From Phlebotomus papatasi (Eukaryota > Arthropoda > Insecta > Diptera > Psychodidae): DNA of 64,000 nt. The notes beneath the pieces were generated by a model that had not been told where the DNA came from, did not search any database, and saw only the letters and a program-made list of their open reading frames with translations. Positions 34,211 to 46,474 of this stretch are shown here, piece after piece (within the stretch, counting starts at the first letter, position 1; the number at the start of each line of letters is the position of its first letter). The DNA lies in NCBI RefSeq assembly GCF_024763615.1, contig NC_077223.1, positions 73,904,627 to 73,968,626 on the forward strand, written 5' to 3'. The translations under genes were made by a program, and so were the position numbers.

Positions 34211-34441
34211 GGGTAAAGTGGTACAAGTTGGACAGTGGTACAAGTTGGACAGGGTTTTTTGTCTTGATAAATTTAGTACTTCTTTTTTATTTGTATATTT
34301 TTAATGCTTTAGTTTTATAATTTTGTTCTTTGTGCTTAAAAACAAATTTTGTACTGTATTTATCAAGAAAAAGCCATGTCCAACTTATACCGGCGAATTT
34401 TCCAACTTGTAACACTAATTCCAAATTATATCTCTTTACCC
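34211..34441. mobile_element. TA-type MITE with GGGTAAAG ends
   Basis: GGGTAAAGTGGTACAAGTTG on the left pairs with ...CTCTTTACCC on the right, bordered by TA (34209-34210, 34442-34443). GTACAAGTTGGACAG is repeated in tandem at the left end and appears in inverse (GTCCAACTTAT, CCAACTTGTAAC) at the right. 231 bp. Confidence 0.75.
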
Positions 34442-34697
34442 TAGCAGGAAATAGACGGAAACCTTGACGGAAGGATTCGATGTTAGAATATTGTGAATAT
34501 ATCATTGATAAAAATGTCGTTTTTCTAAATTGTATCGACAGAATTGTAGACCTTATGAAGAGGACATTCACTCTCCAAATGTCTTAAAGAATAAAACTGT
34601 GAAAATCAAGAGGAATTCAGTATTTTTTGTTCACTTCCTGTTACATTTTCAGGAATAAATTTCAAATTGAACCATCAGACTTTTTTTGTACAATAAG

Positions 34698-34920
34698 CCC
34701 AAGAAACAAAATAGCTGCCTTATAAAACCAAGTATTAAACAAGTCTTTTAGTATACTTTGAAAAGACTTAAAGTGAGAATTTTATGTTGAAATTCCTATA
34801 GAAGTTCTTAAGATCCTTAAGAGGATTAAGAGCGTTATAAGTAAATAAAAAGATTTTTGGTTCTAGTTTCTTACTAAAGGAATTCTACAAGACAATATTA
34901 AGAAAAATTGCTTATTGGAA
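34698..34920. mobile_element. MITE with CCCAAGAAGCAA termini, copy B, diverged
   Basis: CCCAAGAAACAAAATAGCTGC through to AAATTGCTTATTGG matches the inverse of 10040-10298 over nearly its full length. The target duplication is not preserved, so this copy is older. Confidence 0.75.
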
Positions 34921-35171
34921 GATGACAAAAAGAAACAAAGGGATAAAGAAGTAAAGGGGTAAAATGTTGACAATTGTTCTTAAAATTTCATAGGCTTTCA
35001 TGATTGAGCCGATGAGTCGCAGAGTACCTAACATATCCAATGTCAGACAATTTCACGCAAAAATTAAGCAGTGCGGTGTCTGAAGAGAAAAACATAGCCT
35101 ATAAAAACGATAAAATATCCCCATATAATTTTGACTGAAATTACTCATCCTGTTCTTTCAAAATCATCATC

Positions 35172-35347
35172 AACATTTTTAACCGCTTATCTCTATTGGG
35201 GTCGCGGGCCCATTAGATCAAGGTTAACAGCCCACGCCTGTCGATCATCCGCCACTTCAGGAAGATGTTCGGGTTCGATCCCAAGGCGTTCCAAGGCAAG
35301 ATCCTGAATTTGATTCAACCACCTTGTCCTAGGTCTGCCCCGAGGTC
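35172..35347 (-). pseudogene. 5'-truncated LINE 3' end (same family as 2-441)
   Basis: The reverse complement matches the last about 175 bases of the LINE at the window start: CAGACCTAGGACAAGGTGG, GGGATCGAACCCGAACATC, GGGCCCGCGACCCCAATAG and AAGCGGTT. It differs at scattered bases and by a few small changes near the end of the ORF. The tail is GATGATGATT-like instead of ATGA units. Such short fragments are typical dead-on-arrival LINE insertions; it cannot code for a working protein. Confidence 0.85.
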
Positions 35348-35975
35348 AAAAAGAATTTAAAGCGACATTTTAAGAATAATATTACGAATCATCCAGTGTT
35401 AGATATTTTTATCATGACAACGGTTATTAAAAATTATTGTAATTATGTCATTTCTCTAGATAATTGCAATAATTCGCAAAAGGTTAAAAATATAAAATCC
35501 TGGAGTTTTATTTTCACACAATTTTTTAAAATCAATTGCAGAATACAATCTATAACGCTATAAATTCAATGATTGTAGTTGGTATATACGATATATACTT
35601 ATAATATACTGTTTTTAATACGAAGGTTTGAACCAATTCAGGTCCCATTCCTCTCATAGGGGTTACGAAAAATGAGAAAAAGAGAAAATTGTAAGTGACC
35701 CTTTTTGATATTGCCTCACCTTTCTCCTCTAAATGACTGTAACCAATAATTTAGTTAGTGTCCCAAACTTGACTAAGAAGGATATTAATAATTTAAAAGG
35801 GTTTCTTTATTTCCAAAAAATCATATTAAATATTTGGATTCGTAAGTGGTTACCTAATTCTTGTTTCCAGGAATTTTATTGCTTTTTTTTAATACAGTGA
35901 ATATCAAATATAAAAATGTTGAAGAAGTGCGGAAGGATAGTAGAATATTCACAGTAATTCAAATAATGTAACTGT

Positions 35976-36360
35976 GTTATCACACTTGCACATTAAAATT
36001 TTAATATGATTCACATTAATTGTCGCTGGTGAGAGTCCAAATGTGTAATTTCTGTGTTTGAATCATTTTAGATTCAAAATTTGATCTATTTGTTGATGGC
36101 CCGCAAAATTTGATATAAATTGATTTATAGCATTAATGCGAAAAATTAATGCGATTTTCTCTTTAATTTTTTAATGCGAAAAATATTTAGGATTTAGGTA
36201 AATTTAAACTTATTTTTGCAGGCCAAGTCCACTTCTTTATCAATAAATAGAAAAACCCCGAATAATAAGTGACACAAAGACACAAATAACATATTTGAAC
36301 GCTCACAAGCGACAATTAATGTGAATCACATTAAAATTTTAATTTGCAAGTGTGATAACG
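35976..36360. mobile_element. MITE with about 60-bp TIR (GTTATCACACTTGCA)
   Basis: GTTATCACACTTGCA, ATTAAAATTTTAAT and TTCACATTAATTGTCGCT on the left are mirrored by AGCGACAATTAATGTGAA ... TGCAAGTGTGATAAC on the right. A second inner pair involves ATGCGAAAAATTAATGCG. Element about 385 bp. The target duplication is unclear. It directly abuts the next MITE. Confidence 0.75.
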
Positions 36361-36365
36361 CCGTA

Positions 36366-36605
36366 AGGGAGAGTATTCTCCCATCGAACGTTCATGCCTT
36401 CGAGTAATGTGAATTTTCTTTTAGTTTTCCTCAGAGACTTACAAATTTCTATTAAATATAATATTAGTTGGCTTATCGTCAATTTGCAATATCTCCTTGT
36501 GATATCACTGATACTTGTGATAATTCAGTGTAAATCTCTTACGAAAAACAAAAGAAATTCACATTATTCAATGGCATGAACGTTCGAAGGGGGAGCACTT
36601 TCCCC
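36366..36605. mobile_element. TA-type MITE with GGGGAAAGTGCT ends, full copy
   Basis: The left AGGGAGAGTATTCTCCC...CGAACGTTCATGCC and right GGCATGAACGTTCGAAGGG...ACTTTCCCC are inverted partners, bordered by TA (36364-36365, 36606-36607). 240 bp. A truncated copy lies at 20276-20422. Confidence 0.8.
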
Positions 36606-36607
36606 TA

Positions 36608-37574
36608 CATGTATTTGATTTTAAAAATAGTTTTTGCAGGCATTCTGCAAAGTCTTTACTACTTAGTCATATCTCTCTAATTTTTAATTTCTTCTTTTTT
36701 TAAGTTTTCTCAGCTGTCAAACATTGATACAACAGTCATAAAGTTTGTATCATTAGTCATGTAAATTGAATCGACTTTGAGTTAATCACATGTTCACCAT
36801 AAGGCACTAGATGCAATCAATTAAATCAATAAAACAAAATGCATATGTAGGGGTTCACCGGTGTCACACTGAAAGAGTTTTATGTATTTTGCAGACTTTT
36901 GTCCACAAGAGACCCATAAAAAAATATCCATAGAATGAGAACACCCACATTGAGGTCATTCGCGCTATTACGAGTTTCTATGGAAAAAGGCATTCCTTCG
37001 TCTCATTCATTTTCCCTTGTTTGTTCGATTAAAGTTCAATGAGTTCTCTTCTGCGGTGTCGGGACATTTTTGCCATCATATAATCTCAAAGATGGGGACA
37101 ACAAAAAAAAGGCTCAAGAGTGAGAAGATTCTTAAGTGCAAAAAACATAAACATCATAAGAAGAAACTGCGACGACGCACACCCTGCCTTAAGTTACCAT
37201 CCACATTTTATGTCCTTTTTCCTGAAAGAACAATTCTAAACCACAGAGACATTTCATTATCTCTTTGCATCCCCTGTAGGCGTCTAAACATTATTTCCAA
37301 TCGTCTTTTTAACTCAATGAGTCTTTTTCCTATACCACCATGGTGTTTATCACCATGGCAAATGCACAGGCTACGGGCAATTTTTGATCACATGAGAAAC
37401 ATTAAAATAGCTCCAAATTGGCACTTTTCTTGTATACCAAATGGACTTCAATCTTATGAAAGAAGCGCACTTGGGATATAGCTTCATTTATTTCTTACAT
37501 TCATATGTAGGCTTTCTAGTTCTTGAAAGAACACAAAAGTCTGTCATCGACATTCCCTGTTAAAGGCATATAGA
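36608..37574. other. Non-coding or unproven frame
   Basis: A plus-strand frame at 37017-37481 is open for 154 codons and has a Lys/His-rich run after the Met near 37092, but it shows no domain, no splice context and no codon signature that I can defend. The rest is AT-rich without repeats. Confidence 0.3.
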
Positions 37575-37778
37575 GGACGGCTTTCAGGTTTCGCACATAC
37601 TCTGACTTCGAACACTTTATATTTTTTTACATATTCCTTCCATGAATCCGACTTAAGGTTTTCAGCAAATATATGATAATAGTAGCTAAATTAAACTACA
37701 TTGCCGAAGGTCAAACTCATTAAAGGAATATGGGAAAAAATTCAAAGCCAGAGTGTGTACAAAGCCTGAAAATCTTCC
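37575..37778. mobile_element. MITE with TTCAGGTTTCGCACATACTC-type TIR, copy 1
   Basis: The left arm CAGGTTTCGCACATACTCTG ... CATATTCCTT and right arm AAGGAATATG ... CAGAGTGTGTACAAAGCCTG are inverted. A second copy is nested at 53213-53410. About 200 bp, non-coding. Confidence 0.65.
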
Positions 37779-39516
37779 ACTATCCTGAAATATGTAATTA
37801 AAATTTTCTGCACTTTAATCCACATCACGTGGAATTGGCTCCATTGCGGTCGTTTTGCGACGCTCCTTCATGGGATAATGAATCAAATTGTACAGACGTG
37901 AGATATTTACATAAATTTCTTGAAAGTATTGATTTTATACCCTGAGAATACTTGAAAAGAATATTATTCGCATTGGGTCTTTGGGGTAATAATTCACACA
38001 TTTGCAATGCAAATATGCGGTTCACATTTGAAGATAAACTTAGCAAGAAGTTGCTTATGTGTCCTATACCTTTCTTCTGCGTGTCAAATACATCCTTCAT
38101 GTTATTTTCTCGATATTTGCTTTGGAGAACCACACTGTTTATATCCTTTCCAATAACCGTTTCACCACACACACAAATATCACTCAATCAAACTTATTTT
38201 CGGAACAGAGAGTAAAATCAGCACATTTTCTTCAAGATATTTGCACGAGAAAAAAAGTGAAGTTGTTTATGGTGGGGACACACTGTTGATGCCAATGCAC
38301 TCAGAAAGTCCAAATTCACTGCAAACACAATGTCTCGGAAATTGGCTAAATTTGGGGCTGATTTGAGAGCCCAGAAGGTACAAATTGCACGAGGTAATGG
38401 ACAAAATGGGTGTGTTACTTTCATGTAATGAAGTTTTACTCAAACAATTTTGTGCGCAATTTATACCGTGGGAGTCACACGTTAGTAGGTCATATACAAA
38501 CCGTCGCGTGAAGGTTACTGAAGTCAGCAAAAGGATATCTTCCGGCAATCCACGTCCTCTCTTTTCCCCTTCGCGAAAAATCCCATCCAATGCAAATAAG
38601 TGGGGAGTGGTTACAATGATTATTTAAAAAGTTCTTTTTTTTCCGGCAGACATTGAATTTGTTCTCAAAATGAATTGAAATTATGGATCTTTGGAAGACC
38701 CCAGAAATCAATTGGGAAAAAGGGTCAATTTCACTTTACTTTCATTCACTCAGCAAAATTCTGCTCTTTTTTTGCCAAATTTTCAACTTTAGCACGAAAT
38801 TGTAACTCCAGACCAAGATGGAAAACGCTTGCGCGGAAATATAAGGTGTTGTGGAAATTTTCCATCTTCCCATCACTTTTTCCAGCATGACTCAACCTCA
38901 TGGCAATTTAATCAGTTCCCATTGCGAAATTCCATCACAGGATGAAGTGTCCTGGGCATGAGTCATCCTCCCGAAAATACTGTCAGAATCCATGTAATCA
39001 CTTCCATTTACCGCAAATTTCAGTGGTTTTGTTTGTGATAAGAGCTTCCAGGCATGGCTTTTTTCTTAATGCGCAGGGTCATGCCGAAATTCACACGCTC
39101 GTAATTTATTAGTATTGAATTATAATTGAATTTGGAAGAAAAGGAAACAAGAAATATTGGTCAATTACGAAAATATATAGGACTATTTTGTTTGCTAAAT
39201 ATGCTTAAAATATTTATGCGGATCATCATAACACGTTTCTTACCGCACATTTACATTTCTCCTGATGAATATTTTATTGGAAACAAGTCATGTGATCACT
39301 AATAAATTTATTTCAAATTAAATTTATATCGTATAAAAAGACCAGCCCTTGTTGCAAAAGAAATTTGAAGACATAAAGTATGTGGAGCATTTTTATGATT
39401 AGATTGTCAATCCCTTTTCTTGTGAAATTAATTAATTAATAATAAATTCAAATGGAATATTTATTGACGTCTTTACACGACCACTATTCGGACAAACCTT
39501 TAAAATTGAGAAATAC
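37779..39516. other. Unique, less AT-rich non-coding DNA
   Basis: Many overlapping open frames on both strands (37825-38890) reflect a lower stop-codon density, not a gene: none has a recognisable domain and they conflict with one another. It could hold regulatory sequence of the host gene; nothing specific is seen. Confidence 0.3.
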
Positions 39517-39531
39517 AGTGGGAGATCGATA

Positions 39532-39655
39532 GAGTCAACCCCCGATAGAGGCAATCTCCAATAGAGTCGACAGCCATTTTTTACTCTACGGACTCCGATA
39601 GAGGCAACTTGGACCTAAATTGACTCCGATAGAGTCAACTTTTCCTTTATTATTG
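39532..39655 (+). repeat. Iterated GATAGAGTCAAC words next to a CAGTGGGAGATC terminus
   Basis: TACAGTGGGAGATC is followed by five variants of GATAGAGKCAAY in about 120 bases. This is typical of one end of a Tc1/mariner- or pogo-type element with iterated subterminal transposase sites. The opposite end was not found. Confidence 0.5.
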
Positions 39656-39821
39656 AACTATTAATAATATATGATTTTATTATGATTTTTTCGAAATTAA
39701 AATCAGTGTTTTGGTGTATCAATGTAACGTTCTTAACACAAGAAAAACATTTATGTAAGTACATGGTAATTATTATGTTAAAATTAGTATATTAGCCCTC
39801 TAATCATTTTCCAACAAAATA

Positions 39822-40724
39822 CTCCCTCCGTTCCGAAATGAGTCGTACGTTTGGCGAAAAATTAGGGATTAAGGAACGGTTTCAGAGAATGTTTTTTGTT
39901 ATTTGCAAATATCTTGTGTATGAACTATCCTCCATGTTCAGGGATAATATGGGGATCCTATCACGATGGTAAGCTGAGGAATCGATATGTTGAAGTTGTC
40001 CATTTTTCGCGTTTTTTTCAAAGAGCATCCGGTAGATAGTTAATTACTACAAGATGGACTGTGATTAACATTACAGGCTAGAATTTATTCTAAATCTTTA
40101 TTATGCATAAGTAGAACTCAACAGTTATTACCGATATGACATTTTTTATATCTCAAATTTTGCAGAATGAGCAATAAAAAGAACATCCTTTTTTATGTAT
40201 TCGAATATCTGGATGCAAAATGGTGAGAGATAGGGACTTGGGAACTTCAGCGGACACCCCATAAGTTGACCCTGGGACCATTTATATGTTTCTCTAAAAC
40301 ATATCCAGAATTGAAAAAAAATCGCACGACGTGTTTTAGAGCAATCCTAAATACATGATTTTGGAGGAGTAGGGGAGGGGTGGGGGCAAAATAAAGGACA
40401 TATTAATGGTCCCAGGGTCAACTTATGGGGGGGTCACCCGAAGGTCCCAAGTCTGTATCTCTCACCATTCAGCACCTATTTTAGATTGAAAATAAAACGC
40501 CAAAAATAAGACATTTTTAAGACATTAGTTCCTCAACTTACCATGAAGACTGTACCCCAATTTTAGTGCTGAACATTAACAATAGTTCTTTACAAGAGAT
40601 AATTGTTGATACACAAAACATTTATCAACAAACTTTCCCTTAATCCCAATTTTTCCCAAACGTATGACTTATTTCGGAACAAGAATTTTTCCCAAACGTA
40701 CGACTTATTTCGGAACGGAGGGAG
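39822..40724. mobile_element. TA-type foldback element with Stowaway-like CTCCCTCCGTTCC termini
   Basis: CTCCCTCCGTTCCGAAATGA on the left and TTCGGAACGGAGGGAG on the right lie between TA dinucleotides (39820-39821, 40725-40726). The outer arms continue with CGTACGTTTGG and ATTAGGGATTAAGG. The right terminus has an internal direct duplication (ATTTTTCCCAAACGTA, twice, about 40650 and 40685). The centre is a second palindrome (GGGACTTGGGAACTTC...GGTCAACTTATGGGG, 40222-40472). 903 bp, no transposase. Stowaway and Tc1/mariner elements share the TA target. Confidence 0.85.
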
Positions 40725-40726
40725 TA

Positions 40727-41689
40727 ATTTTCTTTTCGTGATTTTAAGCGTTTCGACCAATTGAAAGTTCTCTTGTCTTCTCTCACTTGTTTTAAGATTT
40801 TTTTGATTAGGCCTATATGCGCGTAATGTAAGGAAATTTGTAATGTAAAGAAAAACGTATAGGATGCTTGATTTTTTGAATACAAAATAGCGAAAAAACT
40901 TTCTCGAAATTTATTCATACTTTTTGATAAATTTACTTATTTAAACAAATATACACGATAAACGACCATAAAAATTATCCTTTTAAAGAAAATGTGTAAA
41001 TTAATTTAAAGTTACATTTTTAATTTAAAAGATTAATATCTCGAAAGAAAATTTGAGATATATAGAACCATAATACCATATTAAAAAAATTTCACTAAAA
41101 ATTGAAAATTATTTAACTATTTCATTCCAGATTGAGACCGATGCAGCTAAATTGTAAAATATCTTTATTTGATTAAATTGGTTAAGAAATAGAGTCGGAA
41201 GCATACTTATTACCACTTTAAGAACTTGTGACTAGAGAGCAGTCGCCATCTACTTCAGGCGGAAATTCATGAAATTTCTTGATATTTACCAACTCTACTT
41301 GTGACATGACATGATCTTTTGTTATCCTTTCTGAAGTAAAATTTAAATCTTTATAGGAAAGGTAAATTAAGGAAAAAAAAATCATACTACTAGTATTTTA
41401 ATAAAAATATTAAGTAAATTACAATATTTTGACGAAAATGCCTGTAAAAGTTCTCAGCTGAACAGGTACTCCTTTGACCCTAAGGGCCGTGACGTGAGGA
41501 TTAGCCGAGAGGCGGCTTAGCGTAATTATATTCGAAATAAAGGTAAGACTTCATTTCAATAACTTTCCACTATGTCGTCTCTCGGCTTAAGTCGTAAGTG
41601 TGTCTAGGGCATAAGGGCTCCAAATAAGGGACACTAAAGCCTAAAATAGACAGGGATTGGCTTAGGGATCACCCCGAAAAATGAGGATT
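40727..41689. other. Non-coding, nothing recognised
   Basis: AT-rich, then a stretch with CTCTCGGCTTAAGTCG-like words (41500-41600) that may be the outer edge of the next repeat family. Confidence 0.3.
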
Positions 41690-42350
41690 GGTGTCGATAC
41701 ACTCACGGATCAGCCCAAAATTTGGAGGATTAGGCTGATCTTCTAAATTCATGAGGTCTAGTGAAATTACCAGGATTAGGTGACATCAACGCCAGTATTG
41801 AAAATAAAAGGCTTCACTTTGTGTGTTTTGGGTGCATTTCGAAATGTCAATTGGATGAAAAACCTGGAGAGTAATGCTATTCAATATTTAAAAATCTTAA
41901 AATGCATTAAGATTGGAGTAATGGGAAGTTCAGAGTGCTCCTTTTTGTATGAAAAATCCATTGATATTGCACTTACAAAGACTTTCAAATTTCAAAGTGT
42001 GTACATCTAATAGAAATTTACGCTGAAAACGCTAATCCTTAATCTAAATCCTCAGTGCATGATAGATTGGACTAAGTATTTACCGCCAAATTTTTCGAGC
42101 TGAGTATTCTCCAGGATCAGCCTGTGTCTATTTTCGGCATAAGGCACTCAGGCTGATCCTCGAGAATATACCTATGACTGTAAAATTTGGCAGTAAAGAT
42201 TTATCCAAAACTGTCATACACTGAGAGCTTAGGATCATCAATTAAAGCTCCTTTGCATTAAATTCATTTCTAATCTTTTTTGCTAAATTCAACAGACTGA
42301 ATATTGAGGATCAGCCTGAGTCTATTTGATCTCTAAGTCTTTTAGGCTGA
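41690..42350. repeat. Dispersed repeat with GGATCAGCCTGA words
   Basis: GGATCAGCC/GGCTGATCC occurs repeatedly in both orientations (about 41708, 41732, 42114, 42152, 42309), including a palindrome at 42108-42175. The block with TTTGGCAGTAAAGATTTATC and CTTAGGATCATCAATTA recurs at 50017-50090, and ATTCGAGGATCAGCCTGAG at 51538. This is a moderately repeated family of unknown type. Confidence 0.55.
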
Positions 42351-42616
42351 ATGAAATTTAACACTAAAAAATTCGAAATTTCCAATTTTTCGCTTAAATA
42401 AATGAAATTTTGATCTGGAATATTTCCAAAAATAGCCATTATTAAAGCTTTTTACGAAAAAACTAAAAAGAACATGGTGTTGATGGACGAGGAAGGAAGT
42501 GAAGGGGTCATTAAGCAAGAAAAAGAAGGAGTCACGAGTCAATAGAAATCGAATTATCTTACCATTTGACCTCTAGCCGGTTATAACGTTTAAAAATTTT
42601 CAAAATTTATACACTA

Positions 42617-42945
42617 CAGTAGAGTCTCTCAAATCTGAATCTCTCAAATTCGAACGACGTTTGGATTCAAAACGTCAATTGTGAGGTTATGCTAGAAAAT
42701 TAGTATTCTTGGTGAATGAAAATCGTATTTATGTGCTTCTTCCTGAATGTTTACATACATTATGCTCGTGTAAAATGAAAAGGAAGTATGTTACCACTAA
42801 GACTTGCGAGAAAGTACGGGAATTTGATTTAAAGTACAATTTAATCTCACACGAATTTCGTTAGTTTTGAAAAAATCGTTCGAATTTGGGAGGTGAGAAA
42901 TGTCAAAATTACCCCCCGAGCGTTCGAATTTAGAAGACTCTACTG
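42617..42945. mobile_element. TA-type MITE with CAGTAGAGTCTCTC ends
   Basis: CAGTAGAGTCTCTCAAATC and CGTTCGAATTTAGAAGACTC...TACTG are inverted ends between TA dinucleotides (42615-42616, 42946-42947). 329 bp, non-coding. The termini resemble 11290-11853 and 62689-62992. Confidence 0.8.
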
Positions 42946-43153
42946 TACTTGCAAACTTATGTAACTCCTTAAATAAAAAGACTGTAAATACCAAACCATA
43001 AAACAGTGCGTGATCTTTTTGATTGATGTTTTAATTTAATTATATCACGTTTTATATCATTGGCATTGAAAATACAATAAAAATCATAAAACAGTTAGAT
43101 TTCCAGGTAATTTGCCAATTCTAATTTGAATAAAACGTCAAATCACTCTAATA

Positions 43154-45485
43154 TCGACCACTCAGAATATAATCCGACTAACTCGCTAATGGCCAACTTT
43201 ACAGGAGAGCGATTTAAAGCTGAGATTTGCATTTGCTAATAAATCAATTAATTTAACTTCACTTTCCTAATATTGTACATCAAACGGAAGGATTCGATAA
43301 TAGCTATCTTAATTCCATAAAACTTTCACAAAATAATGTGTATTTTAATAACTATTACAATATTTTCCGAGTTGTAACATATTTTTCCTGAGCTGTCATA
43401 TCAAAAGCTCAGGATAAGACCCGAACAACTCGAGTTTCCCACGCTGCCAAGCGACCCGGCTGGTCACGCATCACTTGTCAAAATTGTTTCGATATCATTC
43501 CCCATACGCATCACTGTCTATGTATTCTAATTTTGATAAGTAATTTTTTCAAGACATTTTAAAACTTTAAAACCCGAGCCAAAAAAATTACGTAAAACAC
43601 CAAACTGGCATAAAATGCCAGTGCAATTATTCTCCACAAAAAAGCAATTTTTCAATATTTTTCTTTCCGTAAAACTTCTACAGCAGTTCTAGGACTCATA
43701 AATTATTTTTTCAATAAATATTTTCCCATTTTTCTAGTCATTTTTATATAAATTTTGTGAAAATTGTCAACAAATGCTAAAGTGATTTTTTACAGATTTT
43801 CGTAGCAAAAAGGCAACTTCTATTGAATTTCCTTATACTATTTGTTTACATATTGAATTTTCTTTTTTCTAACAATTTGGCAAGAATCTTAGAACTCATA
43901 TCTATATATTATCCTGTAAATTTTTAAAATTCTCATATATAGTTTAAAAAGAAAAGAAAAAGTAAAACAAAGCGAAAAGTGAATATTCACCTTTTTTACA
44001 TTACCATTCTACATCAATTCTTGGTCTTATATTACTTAATTTTTAATATTTATTTTATTATTTTCACGTATTTTTCGAATCGTGACAAAACTCAAAAATA
44101 TTAACATTTTTTAGGTTATATAGTATAAGCCATTCAAATGTCCATTTCGGATGCCAACTACGTATAAAAAGGTAGCATTTTACGTCAATTTGGTATTTTA
44201 CGCCCATTTTTTTAGTTTTTTTTTCAATTTTTAACATAATAAAAAAGTTATCAACTATTTTTTTCTACTAAACGAAAGCTAATTAAATTCTCTATACATT
44301 AGTGTTATCACTTGAAATTAAAGTAAAATGCCAATTTGGGTTTTAAAGTGTGAAAAAATCAATTAATTGCATTTTCGAATCGAACAAATGTGATATGAGA
44401 ACAAAAGTTCTATTGGCATTGACAGGTTTCAAACGCAAGCGTGAAAATTCCACGACAATTACAGAATTTACCCTGTGGGAACTATAGTGATGGGAAAATG
44501 TCGATCAGTTGGTGTGTGTCTAGGATGGGGAACTGGAAGAGGAAGAAGTAGAAGAAGTGAAGTTTGAAATGGCGGCTAATTATCCGAAAGAAAATGTAGA
44601 AAACTTTCATGTGAAAATTGATTAATAAAAAGATATAATTATCGAACCAAGGGGTAGTGTTTCAGTGAAGTAGGATTCCCAGGACGGATAACCACACCAC
44701 CTGTAGGTCTTATATTATTTAGTTTTTATTATTTTCACTTTTTCACATATTTCTTATTATTATTTCTAACCAATTTTCAAGCAACAAAATTTCTTAAAAG
44801 GTAATAGGTTATGAGCTCTCGCGCCAAAGAGAAGTTTGATGCATAATAAATTAGCATTTTATTGCTTTTATCCAGGTTTGCAATACTTGCAATACTAGAG
44901 AACCTCAAAAAAATATCAAGATATCAGTAATATTTCATAAATAATTGCAATATTCGCAAAATTTATATTCTGGATTAAATCGTGAAATTTTCTTTGGTCT
45001 TTATAAAATATAAGCCATTCAAATGTCCATTACAGCTGTCAAACTCCATATAAAAATACTAGCATTTTACGCCTATTTCGTATTCAATAACCAATTTTTA
45101 GTTTTTGATCCATTTTTTTTAATTTTATAGAAGAGTTATTAATTATTATTAACAATATTAGTTATTGACTAGTTATTACCAAATTGAAGACTATACATAT
45201 TTGCAGCCAAATAATAGCTTATCTATTGTCGTGAAATCAGCCGGGATACTTTTGACAAGCAAAATGATGACGTCACACGGTCGAGTTATGCGGCTCTTAT
45301 CCTGACTGAATTGAAAAATGAGTGAGATTTTGCTTTTTTAGAAAAAGCGCTATAACTTTGGAAATAATTTATATTCAGGTATAATATTCACAGGGAAGGT
45401 AGAGGGTGTCACGGAGTATCCGAAAAGCGAAAAAAACGAATTTTGCAAAAAATCGAGTTAGTCGCATTATATTCTGAGTGGTCGA
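43154..45485. mobile_element. TA-type TIR element (TCGACCACTCAGAATATAAT), 2.3 kb
   Basis: TCGACCACTCAGAATATAAT and its inverse at the right, continuing over 32 bp with one mismatch, lie between TA dinucleotides (43152-43153, 45486-45487). Inside, a block with ATAAGCCATTCAAATGTCCA and TAGCATTTTACG occurs twice in direct orientation (about 44015-44215 and 44705-45115). TTTTACG / CGTAAAA words are frequent. No transposase. A partial relative is at 3225-3440. Confidence 0.75.
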
Positions 45486-45487
45486 TA

Positions 45488-46474
45488 TGATAAAAAGAAA
45501 GGAATAAAAAGAAAGGAATAAAGAAGAGGAAAAATGGTGAGATAGCACCTAATATTAGTTTCTATACAAATTTTCATTAGTGCTTGTATTGTTGGGAAGT
45601 CTGCGGAGATGTTATAAAAATTGTGAGATACGCAATGGATGATGGTACGAAGTTGCACGGATAGACTGAACAATATTTATGACACCTTCTTGTGTGGTGA
45701 ACATAGGAGAGTGTTATTCGTCTATCTACTTAATGGACATCACTCCCACGGTTGTTGTATTACCACAATAGCTCTCTGCATTCAATGGTTCACAGCAACC
45801 GTCTTTTTTTTCATTCAGAGGTTCCTCTAAAAATATTCGATCAACTATTAGATCTTATTCTAATATCCGTTTACCATTAACAATAGCATGATGTTGACGT
45901 ATAAAATTCCCTCAACTTGGGAATGTGTCATCTTTTATGAGAGAAGACATATTGCACTTCAGGCACAATGCACTTTAAAATGATGCTCTACAATGTTGTC
46001 AATAACTCAATGAAAACCACTTCCTTTACTTCTTTTGCACTTAATGTGTGTAGATCTTCATGTTAGCAGACCAAAATGAACATTTAAGTAAAATTATGAA
46101 ACACAATTGCGGTTTTTGCAGCGTATTGCTTGAATAACATTGCGCTCTTACTGACACTTATGGAAAAAGAGCAGTTGTTCTTCCAAGTTGTTCAATCGAA
46201 ATAGAAGCATGTGCTTGTTAATTACATATTCATTAGGATTAGTTTTTTTTTACTATTACCTTTTATAAAGAAATGGCGAAATAAAAAAAACAACTTCGCC
46301 GAGATCACGAATTAAAATATTTGGTTCTATGTAATGAAATCTGATCACGCATCAATCATTTGACTGTAAATAATGGTTAAAAAAAAACAAATTTATAGGA
46401 AATAATATGGAACTGGGAAGGGTTTTCTACATTGCCATTATTATTTTTTGATTTCTGAGAGAAACTAAGAAAAG
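45488..46474. other. Non-coding, nothing recognised
   Basis: It begins with a short GAAAGGAATAAAAA direct repeat; the remainder is AT-rich without genes or clear repeats. Confidence 0.35.

Noticed and set aside
37017..37481. 154-codon open frame with a Lys/His-rich run
   Set aside because: No domain, no splice sites and no upstream promoter signal; consistent with a chance frame.
37825..38890. Cluster of overlapping frames on both strands
   Set aside because: They contradict one another and reflect locally lower AT content; none is protein-like.
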